Origin: Serinus canaria
Taxonomy: Eukaryota > Chordata > Aves > Passeriformes > Fringillidae
Assembly: GCF_022539315.1 (NCBI RefSeq)
Contig: NC_066333.1
Span: 4,659,501-4,723,500, forward strand
Direction of reading: 5' to 3'
Length of the DNA stretch: 64,000 nt
Both the position numbers and the translations under genes were made by a program. Below the pieces are notes generated by a model, which was given only the letters and a program-made list of their open reading frames with translations, had not been told where the DNA came from and ran no database searches. This document shows, piece after piece, positions 38,220 to 49,653 of the stretch; within the stretch, counting starts at the first letter, position 1, and each line of letters opens with the position of its first letter.

Positions 38220-38256
38220 AAAAGTATTTATAAATACAAATACTATAAATACTTTT
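38220..38256. repeat. perfect inverted repeat, 13-bp arms
   Basis: AAAAGTATTTATA at 38220-38232 and its exact reverse complement TATAAATACTTTT at 38244-38256 flank an 11-nt spacer. Transcribed in either direction it would fold into a 13-bp stem. The stem is too short for a microRNA precursor. Seen directly; role unknown. Confidence 0.85.
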
Positions 38257-39674
38257 GGATTTCACATTTGTTATTACTGGGGAGCTGAAAGTGCCAACAT
38301 ACTGCTTGTAAGTCTGTTGTTTCTGCTCTCAAAAGGAAGCAGGAGTTATTATAAACCTTGCAGAAGAGCCTGCTTTTGTGAGACTACAGAGAACCTTCTC
38401 CAGAATGCAGCTTTAGAAAGAAAACTCTTTAGGAGATTTTGGTGGAAGGCCTCTTGGTAGAAAATTTACTTAAAACTCAAAGGTTTTTGCTAAGGAGGTG
38501 AAACATGGTCCTCCCAGGAGATTGAGGGTCCCTCAACATTGTGATATCTGAAAGGACAGGAGGGGAATTTCAAAGTTTGAAGATGCACTCCAGCATTGAA
38601 TGGACTCTAAGCTGATTCTAACAGGGGATATTAAAATGCTTTATGTTAACAGCAGAAAAAACTAATTCTACTTTCTCTGGTAAAATTTGTACTGAAACTT
38701 TCTGCTCTACCCATTCCCCTTGACAAATATTTTTATTTTCATTTCAGTTGAGGAGAAAAATCAAATTAAAAACTGCTGGAGTTTCGAGAGCATTGACTTC
38801 CAGTAGAACTCCAGTTAGCAAAGACAGAAAATGTGGGAAAGAATCTGAATTTCAGTCCTTCTATGGTTCAGTCATTTCTCTGCTTTAACACTTAGATTAT
38901 CTAAGTATAGGGTCTGATTTCCTCCTTCCTGCACTTTTTTGAGTCAGAGGATAGAACCCAAATCTTTAGCTCATCACAGGATAATTCTCTGGGCAGCCTT
39001 CCCTTTCTGTCAGCAGCAGCTGGAGAATGTGCCAACCTCACCTGGCATTTCCCACACAGGAGTTGGGCTCTGCCTTCCTAACCTGTGCAAGCCTCAGGCT
39101 GCTGTCACATCAACTGCTGATAGTGATGGCAACCATTGCTCTGCTGAAGCTTGAATGACAGCTTTCCTTACAGTTCTGGAAAGAGCATCATTGTCTTGCT
39201 ACATATTCTCAGAAACTTCACATTTCAGCTCTCCTGGAGAAGACATGGAAAGCACCTGTGTGTTTTATGGCAAGCCTTGGGTGGGATTTTCCAAGCATGG
39301 GGAGACAATAGAGGGCAAAACAAGTCTTGACTGAACTTTAAGGGTCAATGTGAGGCAGGTATGTCCTTGATGCAGAGGAGAAAGAACATCATGAAAGTTT
39401 GCTTGGATGTGTTTTTCTCACACTGAGCAAACTCTGCTGTTGGCCAGGAAGGTTTTGGCACGTGGGCTCAGCTGAGGGCAGAGCACAGCAGTGTCTGGGC
39501 TGTGCACCCTCAGGAAAATCCAACCTCCTGTCCACCCTGCACAGCTGGAACTGGGTGAGAGCATGGGGGGTTCTGAGAGCCAGGCTCCATCTCTCTGGAT
39601 GGAATCTCTGTCGTTTTCTCTTTGTTCTCCAGGTGAAATTTCAGTGTACCTGTCCATCTCCTCATTCCCCATTT

Positions 39675-39750
39675 AAAGGATAAGAACCAAACAGGTCTGA
39701 AAATGTCTCCTGAAAGGATAAGAACCAAACAGGTCTGAAAATGTCTCCTG
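39675..39750. repeat. 38-bp exact tandem duplication
   Basis: The unit beginning AAAGGATAAGAACCAAACAG spans 39675-39712 and is repeated unchanged at 39713-39750. Identity of the copies indicates a recent duplication, a segregating variant or an assembly artefact. Confidence 0.95.
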
Positions 39751-40459
39751 CATCTTACAGCAGTGAGCTTTGATTCACACTTCCCTTAATTCACTGCTGT
39801 GAAAAATGGGCTGGCATCCTACTGTGAATTTAAATACTCCCAACCCAGGAATAAATGGATCCCATGGCTCATTTATCTTTCAGATATTAATTAATAGTGG
39901 TTAATTGTAGTTATGAACTGCAGCATTCCAGTCTCCAGCATCCATACATTTTATTTAATATATTCTGATTAAGGTGGAGTCAGCGAGTTGGAGAATAATT
40001 AAAACAGCTCTTTGCCATCAGATTCTTACAAAATTTCAGCTTCCTCAGGAATTCCTGAGATGATTGTATCTGCATTTTCAGAGACAGAAAGTTGTTTTGG
40101 GGCTGAAGCATGGAAAACACTGAGAAAATCCATTTGAACGTGGTTTGTCTGTCCTTGGTGCCACAGACTGACACACCACCACCTTTCCCAGCATGGCACT
40201 GATGGAATAACTCTGCCCAGCTGCAGTCTTTGCTCTAGAATCACAGGGTGAGCACAGTTTCTACTCCTAATTCTGCCCCTCCATTATGCAATGAAATAGT
40301 TGATAATATGAGCAGGGCAGTCCATGCCAGTGAGCTTACAGTACAAGAAAAGTCCATGAATGGTTGGCATTAACTTTCTGAATCCTGTTGTTACCCCAGA
40401 AAGGAGGGGTCATAGTACATTGCTAGGAGAGTAGTTTGCTTAGATAAACAGCATTTTCT

Positions 40460-40534
40460 TCATAGATTAATGAAATAGTTTGGGTAGGAAGAGATCTTGA
40501 AGGTCATCTCATCCCAATCCCCTGCCATGGGCAG
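40460..40534 (-). mobile_element. CR1 LINE fragment, left part of split copy
   Basis: TCATAGATTAATGAAATAG is a decayed CR1 tail, followed by GGTAGGAAGAGATCTTGAAGG and ATCCCAATCCCCTGCCATGGGCAG, the standard antisense CR1 3' region. The CR1 consensus continues CATGGGCAGGGACACCTTCC. Here it stops at GGCAG and resumes 312 bp later after the LTR insertion. Confidence 0.88.
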
Positions 40535-40846
40535 CTGTAGGGGACACAGGATGGGTAAATGAAGGTGGTACAGAAGGTGATCTTATCCCCAATGAGTTGC
40601 AGCTGGACCAATTACTGAAGATTAGGAGCAGGCCTGATCTTAAATGGCCACACCTGCAGCCAATAAGCACTAGTGGTATAAAAGAGTGAATTGGGGGGCT
40701 CAGGAGTCAGATGGTTGCTGCAAGGATCAGGAACAGTCAGTGCCTAGAGGAGCTGCTTGTGAGGAACATTGAGGAGGTACAAAGCTCTGGTGTTGTGGAA
40801 TCCTTGTGCTGTAATGATGTTAGAACTCATGCTATCTAGGACAACA
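40535..40846 (+). mobile_element. solo LTR of an endogenous retrovirus
   Basis: A 312-bp insert interrupts the CR1 and is flanked by GGCAG on both sides (40530-40534 and 40847-40851), a 5-bp target-site duplication. It starts CTGTAGGGGACAC and ends CTAGGACAACA. Apart from one extra base at the left edge, the ends are the TGT...ACA of an LTR. Inside, a CCAAT box (40660-40664) precedes a TATAAAAG box (40677-40684), the layout of a retroviral U3 promoter reading plus. No gag, pol or env sequence is present, so it is a solo LTR left by LTR-LTR recombination. The family (ERVL- or ERVK-like by the 5-6 bp duplication) is not certain, and I saw no AATAAA. Confidence 0.75.
40660..40684 (+). promoter_or_regulatory. 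LTR promoter: CCAAT and TATA boxes
   Basis: CCAAT at 40660-40664 and TATAAAAG at 40677-40684, inside the solo LTR. Transcription would start roughly 25-30 bp downstream, near 40710, reading rightward. Whether it is active is unknown. Confidence 0.6.
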
Positions 40847-40887
40847 GGCAGGGATACCTTCCTCTAGACCAGGTTGCTCCAAACCTG
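40847..40887 (-). mobile_element. CR1 LINE fragment, right part of split copy
   Basis: GGCAGGGATACCTTCCTCTAGACCAGGTTGCTCC continues the antisense CR1 consensus exactly where the left part broke off. Similarity is lost after about 40887. The two halves total roughly 115 bp of CR1 3' end once the duplicated GGCAG is counted once. Confidence 0.85.
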
Positions 40888-43800
40888 GTATTTTCTCTTT
40901 TCACAATCCACATTTCCTTTTTCTGGACACATATAAATACTAAATTCCTGTGCTTTGCTGAGATTTCATTGCTTGGTGGTGGTACAAGGAGATTTCAGAA
41001 ACACAAGATATCATTCATTTTAGTCTGTGTTAATGAGCTTTGAATTCAAATCTCACTCCTCACGCTGTGAGTGCAGATTTATGTTTGGAACACCTTTGGG
41101 CAAAGTGGGGTCCATGAAGGCTGGCAGGTGTTATGGCACAGCACACTGCAAGTTTTAAGGGCAGTTTCCTGAGGGATTTCCTCCTGAAGGCAGCTCTTGT
41201 TTGGCTCAGAGAGAGCCATATCCACTCTGCTCCCAGTGGCATCCTGAAGCACACTTGCAGCACAGAAAAAATGATGACTCTAAATTGATTTGATGATGAA
41301 GTTTCCCCCCACCACTCAGAAATGCTTGTGGCTGAGCTCTGGCAGGGAGATGTCCTGTTGGAAACTGAACTTGGTTCATCTGGGCTCTGGTGGGAACCCC
41401 GTGTTCAAGATAAACATGAGAGTGCTCTTTGAAGTTGTTTGCTCATCAAAAGCACAGTTTCTTTGTTTGTTTTATGCTTGATACTCCCTCGAGATGGAGT
41501 TCAATTTATGGTATAAAGTCTTGGCAAGAGGAGGCAGTTTAGAAAGAAAAATCCCCCCCAAACCAAACAAAACCCCCTTTATGCTGCTGGGAAGGTGGGA
41601 ATATTGTCCTCAGAGCCCCTCAGATGTTTCTCTTCATAGCATTTAACAGATTTTAATTTTACTTTTCTGTAGTCTATGTGAAAAATCTTCCTCCTGCCTC
41701 CAATATGTTTCAAAGTCTTTAGGGCTAAGTTACATGTGAATTCACTTGAGGTTTTAAGCTGGGCCAGGGCTTTGTTGTGTTACTGATGTGGTGGTTGTGC
41801 TTTGATGATCTCTGGCTGCCATTGCTGTAGGAGTGAAAATCCCCCTGTGGCAACAGTCATGTCCCTCTTTCTCTTCATCACACAGAATGGATGTTACTGA
41901 TGTACCTTTGATGGTGGTTTTAGATTTGAAAATGTCCTATTATACAAATTTTGAGCTGGGTGAAATAGAAGCTGCAAGAGGCATGCTGGAAAAGTGACAG
42001 GATGAGAATAAGTTCTGGTCCTAGAGGAGGCATCATCCATGATGGCTGAGGGTGTTTGAAATGTATTTTTATCAAGGTCATAGTTGTAGCTCTTAGCTCA
42101 ATATCAAGTTTTTTTAGTGGTGAACAGAGGTTTAGACTTTGTTTTTCCCTATTCTTAATTTGAAATAAAAAACTTTACAAAACACCAACAAAGTAAAAAC
42201 ATATTGGAAGTAAGTCACAGGAATGAAGTGGTCACTCTAAAATGTAAAGTTCTAAGTTTTGTGCAGATGCACTCAATCTCCAACTATAACAAATCTGTGA
42301 GCACCAGCAATTTGCAGCAAGATGGGTACCATATGCAGAAATATGTATATTGATATATAATCTCTGTAAGTGTGTGAAAATGCACTCTGAGCAGTCATAA
42401 TTGAACTGAGGGAAATTTGTCATGACTGGGGACATGAATAGGAAAGGAAAATTACTTTTTGTCCTTATGGTCTGCTTTCTTTTTTTTTTTTTTAGGAGAG
42501 AAGTGATACATTCTCTGCCTCTTTCTCATCTACATTACTGATAATTGATACATCTGAAGAAATACTGGTAAATTAAACATAATTTTAATCTTCTTCATTG
42601 CCTTCTGAGAATCCTAAAGTAATTTGCTTTTAGTAAAGAGTTCAAGAAGTATGTCACTGTTATAAAAGTGGTCATCATTGTAACAATGATAATTTTTTAA
42701 AAGGCGAGACATCTAAATCATAGAAAAGCTAAGCTCAGGATTTTCAGAGCACTTTAAGTACATCATTTTTGTGGTTGTTTGCTTTGAGTTGCTTAATGTA
42801 GTCATCTAAAATTCAAGGCTCCTAAAATCACTCCATGGAATCCATCACTCCATGGATTTTGCCCAAGATCACAGGGGGAGTCTGTGATGCTGCTGGGCCC
42901 AGAACCTACATGCTGACTCTGACCTTGCCTAAGCTAATCTTAAATCTCCCATAGTTATTAATGTCAGTAGATTCTCTTTTTTGTACAAAATTACTGTCAC
43001 TAAGATTAAAATTCAGGTTTCCAGGCTTTTATCCTGTGCTTTAGCTCAACAGAAAATAATTCTTTCTCCATATGCTATTTTTTGGATGAGCTTTAAAATC
43101 AGATGCTTATCTCAGTCTCTTCTTTTGGCAAAAGTGAACTGGAAATCCCAGCTGGAGATTTCTATTCTGGCTGTATCAGAACTGCCTTGGGAGCAGCTTT
43201 CTTTGCAGTGTTTGAGTGCTGCTCATTCAGCTCCCATTCACAATATCAGCAAGTACAAAACAAAATTTACATTCTGGTGTTTTAGACCAAGGGAAATCTC
43301 CTTGATTGGTTTAGAGGTGGCTGAAAACACTCATATTTTTTAAATAGAGCCATGTAGCTGGAGACAAGCTCACAAGTGATTTTTAATTTATCTGAGTTTA
43401 CCTCAGAACACCAAGGGTAAAATTTAAGTGAGTGATATCTAATACAGCTTTTAAGTTCATACTCAGTTGTTTGACAGTCAGGGTGTTATGCATAACGCTG
43501 TTTTGTCTTTCTGACTCTGTATTTCTATGTGTATGCACAGGTAGTGATGATGCAAGGAGGCAAAGCTCAGTTGTGGATGCATTTCAGGTTTTACCTCATT
43601 GATAAAACCATCCCTTTTTCAAACAGATTGGACTCACTGCTTGCCTAGCCATGAGTTTTTCCTTTATTATGGTCTTAATCATAATTCAAAATATCATTTG
43701 GTCTCTCAAGAATGCTTCCTTTTCTTGTGTAAGAGGAGCACACAGATTTTTTCTGTGTCTCATAGCTGTGGTTCAGTCCAAAGGAGAATGTGCTACTTCA

Positions 43801-45170
43801 AAGGTGATTTAAGTGAGCCTAATGTTTTAGGCTCTTTCAGAGTCTTTTCATTTTCAACAAGGACCTCCTGAATCTTGGTTTATCCCCAGGTGTTTCCACT
43901 GACATGTAACTGGCTCTGAGAGCAGCCACGTGTGTTCTGCTAATGGGAGACAGCACTGGCCTGCTCCTCAAAACTGTGTTCAGCCTGGCTCCTGCTCCAA
44001 TCCCAGCTTGATTTACTTGGAGTGTTATCTTGGAGAGAGCTGGCTCTGAAAATGAGAGTAGGTGGAAAAAGTTTCACTGAAAAGAACAAATTAATGTTTC
44101 CTGTCTTCTGTCCACACTGACTTTTTTGGACAGAGCTTCTGCTGAGGTGTGTACCATATGTAAGTATTCTCTAAAGCTGCTTTCTCTCTGGTGTCATGAC
44201 CTAGAGAACAAATACAGAATTGTTGAGTGGATGAGCTGCAGGTTTTTCCCTTCTTCTTTGCCCAGCATTTCTAAATTTCTCCATTCATGTCTCAGTCCCA
44301 TTGGGTTTTTTTTGCCTGGGACATCAAACAGAACTTTTGATTGTGTAGTGCCAGTGAAAATCAGGATTCACCTGTGAATCAGTAGGCTCAGAATTAAGCC
44401 AGGAGGCAACAAAAAACATCCATTGCCTACAGCTGAGCACTTTGTAAGATCTGCAGCTGTGAGAGGGGCTGGAGGCTTATTGGGACCCTTTCACCCAGCT
44501 CTGAGCAGCTTTGGAGAGGGGGCTGTCCTGCCTGCCCACAAAGGACAGGTGAGGCAGCGTGAGTCCTCTTGCTCTGCCACTCCTGAGGGATCAGCACCAG
44601 GAATCCTCAGCAGCTGGATCCCATTGTGGTGGGATGATGAATCCCCCTGCACCTTTCTTTGGCTTTGCATGCTTCCTCATAAAAGTGGTGTCAACAGAGC
44701 TCAGCAAACAGGATTCTTGTTTCATGGCAATGATTGCTGTGGTTCACAAGCTTGAAGGGTACGGGTCCAGATTCTTTGGAAAACTATAATTTTTTAAAAA
44801 AAAAGGCATTTTTACTTCAAAAAAAGGCCCTGATTATGACCTGTTAGTCTGATTGTGGAAATTAGGATTGTACTTGCATTGTTAATACCTTAATTTGTTG
44901 GTTTGGAATTTTAGCTGTTGAAAAAATTTCTCCTGTGACAAAAAGCACCCCCACTTGCTGTCGTCCAATGCCTTCCATAAGCCCATCCAGCCTTGGATGA
45001 AAAGCCAGGGCTTGGTGCTGTGTCCATGAAGGAAAAATGAGGGATATTCACAGCCTGGCATTGTCACTGGCAGCCCTGTCCTGCCTGCCTCTTCCTTGTC
45101 AGTTCATTTAGCTAAATCCTTTCTTCTTAAATTACTCCCTTCTGCTTAACAACTTTCACAACTTGTTTGC
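40888..45170. other. non-coding stretch, nothing recognised
   Basis: No gene, identified repeat family or convincing exon was found. There is a T run near 42480-42493 and a spaced 13-bp direct repeat (ATCACTCCATGGA at 42827-42839 and 42844-42856). Open frames reach 120 codons (42981-43343) without recognisable content. Confidence 0.5.
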
Positions 45171-45990
45171 AACCACCCGCAGCCACCGTGGTTGTGTATT
45201 CTTTTCTGGGGGATATATTAGACTGTTTGTTTAGGCTGAAAACTGGGAAGGGAAGGTTTGCAACTGTGTTTTCATGCTGTCTAACACCACCAGAGCCTGA
45301 CCATTGTTTGTTTCAAAACACCCTGCAATAAAAACAATTGATGTTGCATGCATTCATCAACAAAAGTCATAAAGCAGTCGTAACTAAATCCCTTTATTTA
45401 TTAAGTTGTTGCTCCCTAGGACTCTGTGAACAGGCCAGAGAGAGGCAAATGTGGCCCACAGAGACTTCCCAGAGCAGTTGTTGCTCTGAAGAGCCCATTT
45501 CACCTGCTCTCCCCTCCTCGACGTCTCCACTTGGAGCTTCTGCTCCAGGCTCCAATCAAGCGAGCACCCAAATTCCTGGAGGTACCATTTTGCAGCAATG
45601 TGAGCCTAATTGTTTCTAGATGGAATATTTTCATGGGGTATCAGTCTCAGTGTTGCTGGAATTAGCATGCTCACTGAAGGATTGAAGATGCTTATCGGGC
45701 CCGACAGCTTTGGTGTCAGCGGGATCGGCGGCGGCTCCGCGGGCTGGCGACAATATTTATCTGTGCGGAATGGAGACATATGGCCAGAATCATCCGCTCC
45801 CTTTCCTCAGCAATTAAAACATCTGGGAGCACAAAAGGGCTGTGAGGATAAAAAAAAAGCCCTCTCTCTGCTAAATAAAACAGGAGCATGGTGCCTTTAC
45901 ATAATTGCCCAGGCTTTCTCTTGCTGTGGTGGAGGCGTCTCCGGAGGACCAACCTCCTCTAATGTTTTTTGAATGTGTGACGGTCAATAG
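45171..45990. promoter_or_regulatory. candidate CNE block with CpG-dense core
   Basis: The block includes the palindrome-like motif at 45338-45360 and AAGCAGTCGTAACTAAATCC near 45374. Between about 45690 and 45770 there are roughly ten CpGs in 80 bp, which is striking in otherwise CpG-poor DNA. To the right follow CAATATTTATC, ACATATGG, CAATTAAAAC and CATAATTGCCC motifs and GGCGTCTCCGGAGG. The frames through it give no recognisable protein. It could be a strong developmental enhancer or a minimal unmethylated CpG patch, possibly a promoter of an unseen non-coding transcript. Inference only. Confidence 0.4.
45338..45360. repeat. interrupted palindrome TTGATG-TGCATGCA-CATCAA
   Basis: TTGATG at 45338-45343 and CATCAA at 45355-45360 flank the perfect 8-bp palindrome TGCATGCA, with 1-nt and 2-nt spacers. 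The symmetry suggests a dimeric protein site. It lies inside a CNE-like block. Confidence 0.7.
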
Positions 45991-46569
45991 AAGCACAAAC
46001 TGAGCTGAGCACGGCCCTCAAACTTTTTATTAATACTGTATCTTACTTTATTTTCCAAAGGATGGATTTGAATGTTCCTGAGAGGGATTGCAGATTATTT
46101 AAGGAGTAGCAAAAGCATACTGAAGTCATCAACTCTTTTACAGACCATGATTATACAGTGATAGCTTTCCGTGTCTGGAGTGTTCTGTAGATATATCTCT
46201 GATAAACACTGTTTCACTGAGAGCTTTGAGGTTCAAATTCAGACCAGGGCAGCTTGATGACAGCTGTTATCATTTGATGGATATTCAGTGCAGTGTGTGA
46301 AGCGTGTTTAATACAGTTTTATGTAATTTTCAGAGATTATGTGTCCCAAACACAAAGGCATCTCAAAATGAAGTAATTGTCTAACTTCTTGGCCCTTGCG
46401 AAATCCCCAGCAGAGCTGTGTGCTCCCAGCCTTGCAGGGCTGGACTTCAGAAGAGGAGTCTTATTTTTGATATATGACATTTTTATATCCTAAAATTTGT
46501 CATCTGCAGAGATGGGCAGCCATTTTGAGAGTTAGTTGTTTTATTGGATACAGAACTCACAATGTAGGG

Positions 46570-46591
46570 CTTTGTAGGGACTTTGTAGGGA
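46570..46591. repeat. 11-bp exact tandem duplication
   Basis: CTTTGTAGGGA at 46570-46580 is repeated unchanged at 46581-46591, just before a poly-T run. Confidence 0.9.
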
Positions 46592-46612
46592 CTTTTCTTT
46601 GTTTTTTGGTTG

Positions 46613-46630
46613 TTTTTTTTTTTTTTTTTT
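46613..46630. repeat. poly-T tract (18 nt)
   Basis: Eighteen T, ending 11 bp before the CR1 scrap at 46642. CR1 itself lacks a poly-A tail, so the tract is probably independent. Confidence 0.85.
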
Positions 46631-46641
46631 AAAGGAGTAAG

Positions 46642-46704
46642 ATCATAGAATTGTTAAGGTTGGAAAAGACCTTAAAGATCAACAAGTCTGTCAGCTCAGC
46701 ACTG
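46642..46704 (-). mobile_element. short CR1-type 3'-end scrap
   Basis: ATCATAGAATTGTTAAGG, TTGGAAAAGACCTTAAAGATCAACAAGTC and CAGCTCAGCACTG match the antisense end of the avian CR1 subfamily that usually reads GTTGGAAAAGACCT..AAGATCATCAAGTCCA. Only about 60 bp survives, and the rest is lost or diverged. Confidence 0.8.
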
Positions 46705-49653
46705 TGATTTGTGTGGATGTTATTCAGTCTCAAGTAACTGAATAACACCTCATCCACATTTTGCCAGAAGTGATGAATTTACCCAGTATCTCCTGGGGGA
46801 AGACTGAGAAACTGAGGCAAAGGGGTGGAACAGAATTGCCCACAAACACATAAAAATCTAGGTCTGAGGTGGCTAAATTGAATTAAGCTCCTCTGAGGCT
46901 TCTCCTGTGACAGCTTTTTGTGTTTTGAAACCACAACTGAGCAGTACCCAGTGCTCCAACCAAAGAACCAGACAAGAGGGTCATAATGAATTTTATCTTA
47001 AAATCTGTGCAAGTAAAAAACCCAGTATGACTGAGGAATGATACCACAGCCAGTTTCTCTGGAACTGCTGGTTGCTAGACCCTGGTCTGTGATATCTGCA
47101 CCTGTGTAACACAGCTGGGCCAAGCACAGCCTGGGCTGCTGATGGGGGTGAGTGTCCTCACCTGCTGCTGATCTCACACCCCCTCCCTGACTCCTTCAGA
47201 GCAGGAGTTGGGTGCTGACTCCTCCAGGGCTGAATTGAGGCTCTTTGCCTCTTAGGTGCCTTCTGGATTTAAAAACATTTCCAAAGAGTGGAAATGTTTG
47301 GGTGCCTTTATCTTCCATGCTCTGGCAGTGACACAGCAGCAGCTCTTGGCACCTGGAGGCTCTGCCTTCACAACTGCTCCAAGGTAAGAACTTTTCTGGG
47401 GCTGTAGTTTGTTCCTGTGGGAAGGAGCATCTCCTGCCTCCAGTTTCTCTTTTGGAAACCCTGTGTGGTTGCCTAAAGAATCCTCAGCTTGTGTCTGGTG
47501 TGTGGAGCAGGAAAAGGGCTCAGGGTTTGTGAGGTCTGTGGGTGATAGACTTGTAGCTTCAATTTTGAGAAATGTTGTAAAGAAGGACATGGGATGAAAG
47601 GCTGATTTAGGGAGGTGGAGGTGATGAGGAGAAGAGGATTAAGTTCTTTTCTGGGATTTTAGGATAAAGAACCAAACCAATAGACTGCAGAAGCTGGGTG
47701 CTGCTGGTGTTCAGTTTGCACTTCACACTTGCTTCCAGCAGTCCCCAAGCAAACTTCATTGGGAGCCATTGGCAGTAATATCCAGATTAACTTTAATATA
47801 GCACTGGAAGGCTCTGCAGGGCAGCACCTCTGCACTAATTTAGCTCTTTGTCAATAAAATGAGCTCTTGTGATGTTTCCAGGAACTGAACTGGCTTCTTG
47901 ACCTGGCTGGTCCTGCCGTGCTGCATCGAGCCTGGGCAGCACAGCTTGGCTCAGGAGGGAGACTTGGGCAATCTCACTACCCATACTTCTCTTTTGTTGC
48001 TTCTCCTCCATGCATCTCATGGCTTCTTTTAGCTGAAGGTAGCTCTCCCTACAGCTATTGCATTTTGTAGAATACCCCTGATAATGACAAGTAATCTTTT
48101 TCTTAAACAAAACTTATCCCAGTAGAGGTCTAATCCAATATATTTATATGACAAACAGCTGAAGCCTTGAAAATGTCTAGCTGGCTCAAAGATTCAATTA
48201 AATCCAGCCCAGTTCTAGGTGTACTTCCTAATTAAAGTATTTGACATCCACACAGACATAAATATTTATGTTTAGTAGAACCTATCCCAAACAGCAAAAC
48301 AAATTACTGTGACAACATGGGAAACATGAATGGTCTCCATGGCTCTGTTATCTGCATGCATAGCTTAAGTTTCAGCAGGTGTCATTTTATAAACCATGGA
48401 GGAAGCTGTCAGATGTGTTTGGAAGGAGGCTGACAGTATAAGGGAAGGTGATAGTTTAAGTGGGAATGGAACAAGAATTCTGCAAGCAGCACTGTGGGCC
48501 CAGTTCTGATCTCACTTTCTTCTCACAATCCAGCCCATATTCTCAAAGATTTGATTTTTTTCCCTGTCTGGGTGCCACAAGAACACTGACAGCAGATACA
48601 AATATGGCAGCAGGTCCTTTTTACCTTGGGCATTGTGAGTATTTTTGTTTGCTGGGTTCCATGTTCCTGCCTCTCGTGCTCTGGCCAGTAGCCTCAGCCA
48701 GATAAGTGTTATATGCCTGTGTTTCCTGGTTTCCTAACAAATCCAGAAACCATCCAGTCCCTCATAAATTCCAGTGTTATCAACCCATAATTCCTGCAGC
48801 CCCACAGTCTAGTACAGACAAGCACTTAGCAAGATATTTTGGGGCTGTGTTTTTCTGCTTGCTTTGGAAGTTGAAGTTACTGGCATGAAGAGTGTTCTTA
48901 ATTTATAGCATTAGTTAATTTTTCCTGGAGACTCAGGATCCTAAACTATCCTAATTCTGTATTTTGGGCCCTATCAAATGGCATAATGAGGGTGGTCATA
49001 ATTTAACATTCTTCTGGCTGGTGTAAACAAGGGATCTTGGACTTGGAAAGACCCCAGTGTTCAAACAAAAAAATAAATCTCAGAAGAAAGGTTCAGAACC
49101 AAGATGAATACAAGATTAGGTGCTTCTGCTTTGTTTACCAGCCTTCATTTAACCCCTTAATTTTTGTTTTCCCCTGTGCTTTACTGTTGAAAATGGGATT
49201 AAAAAAGCAAACCCAAATCTGAGGACACCTCATAGAACAGAACACACTTGCATTTATTTTATTTATTTAGCAACATACATCTATTTTTAAAAGAGTCAAT
49301 AATCACTCACATCCTTGCTTCCAAGCAGGAAGAACACTGGTCATAAATAGTGTAACAGACTTGGTGCCAGGTGAGCATCTGCATATTTTTTCCATTTACC
49401 TCCCTTTGTGCTGGTGATGCTCCAGGATCCCAGAGAAATAACTCTGTCCCCATCCTCCTCTCTGCTTCTGCAGTCACTGATGGAGTGGCCACCCCTTTAT
49501 CCATCCCCCCTTGGCTGTTCCCTGCAGGAATATCCCAAACTCTCACGCTGGCCTCTGCTCCATGTAGGAGGATCCAAACCACCCATGGTGCTGCTGGCTT
49601 GGAGCAGGGCAAGGGAGAGGCAAGGCAGGGATGCCCCAGGGAAAACTTCTTTG
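46705..49653. other. non-coding stretch, nothing recognised
   Basis: Ordinary sequence with short open frames only (up to 112 codons, minus, 47252-47590). No identifiable repeat family, CNE-like island or splice-flanked exon was seen. Confidence 0.5.

Larger units (their letters stand above)
34682..40459. other. non-coding stretch, two GC-rich patches
   Basis: GC-rich patches at about 35340-35600 and 37060-37440 carry overlapping frames on both strands and are not convincing genes. A 12-bp minisatellite lies at 35510-35545. A frame encoding a hydrophobic segment at 36536-36651 is discussed separately. A 38-bp tandem duplication is at 39675-39750 and a 13-bp-arm hairpin at 38220-38256. No CR1 or LTR was recognised. 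Confidence 0.5.

Noticed and set aside
46225..46245. GGTTCAAATTC resembling a tRNA B-box
   Set aside because: No A-box, anticodon arm or acceptor stem could be folded around it; isolated match.
49228..49290. CATAGAACAG followed by TTATTTTATTTATTTAG as another CR1 or LTR end
   Set aside because: The CR1-specific sequence after the tail is absent and no TATA/AATAAA arrangement fits; only a short coincidental match.
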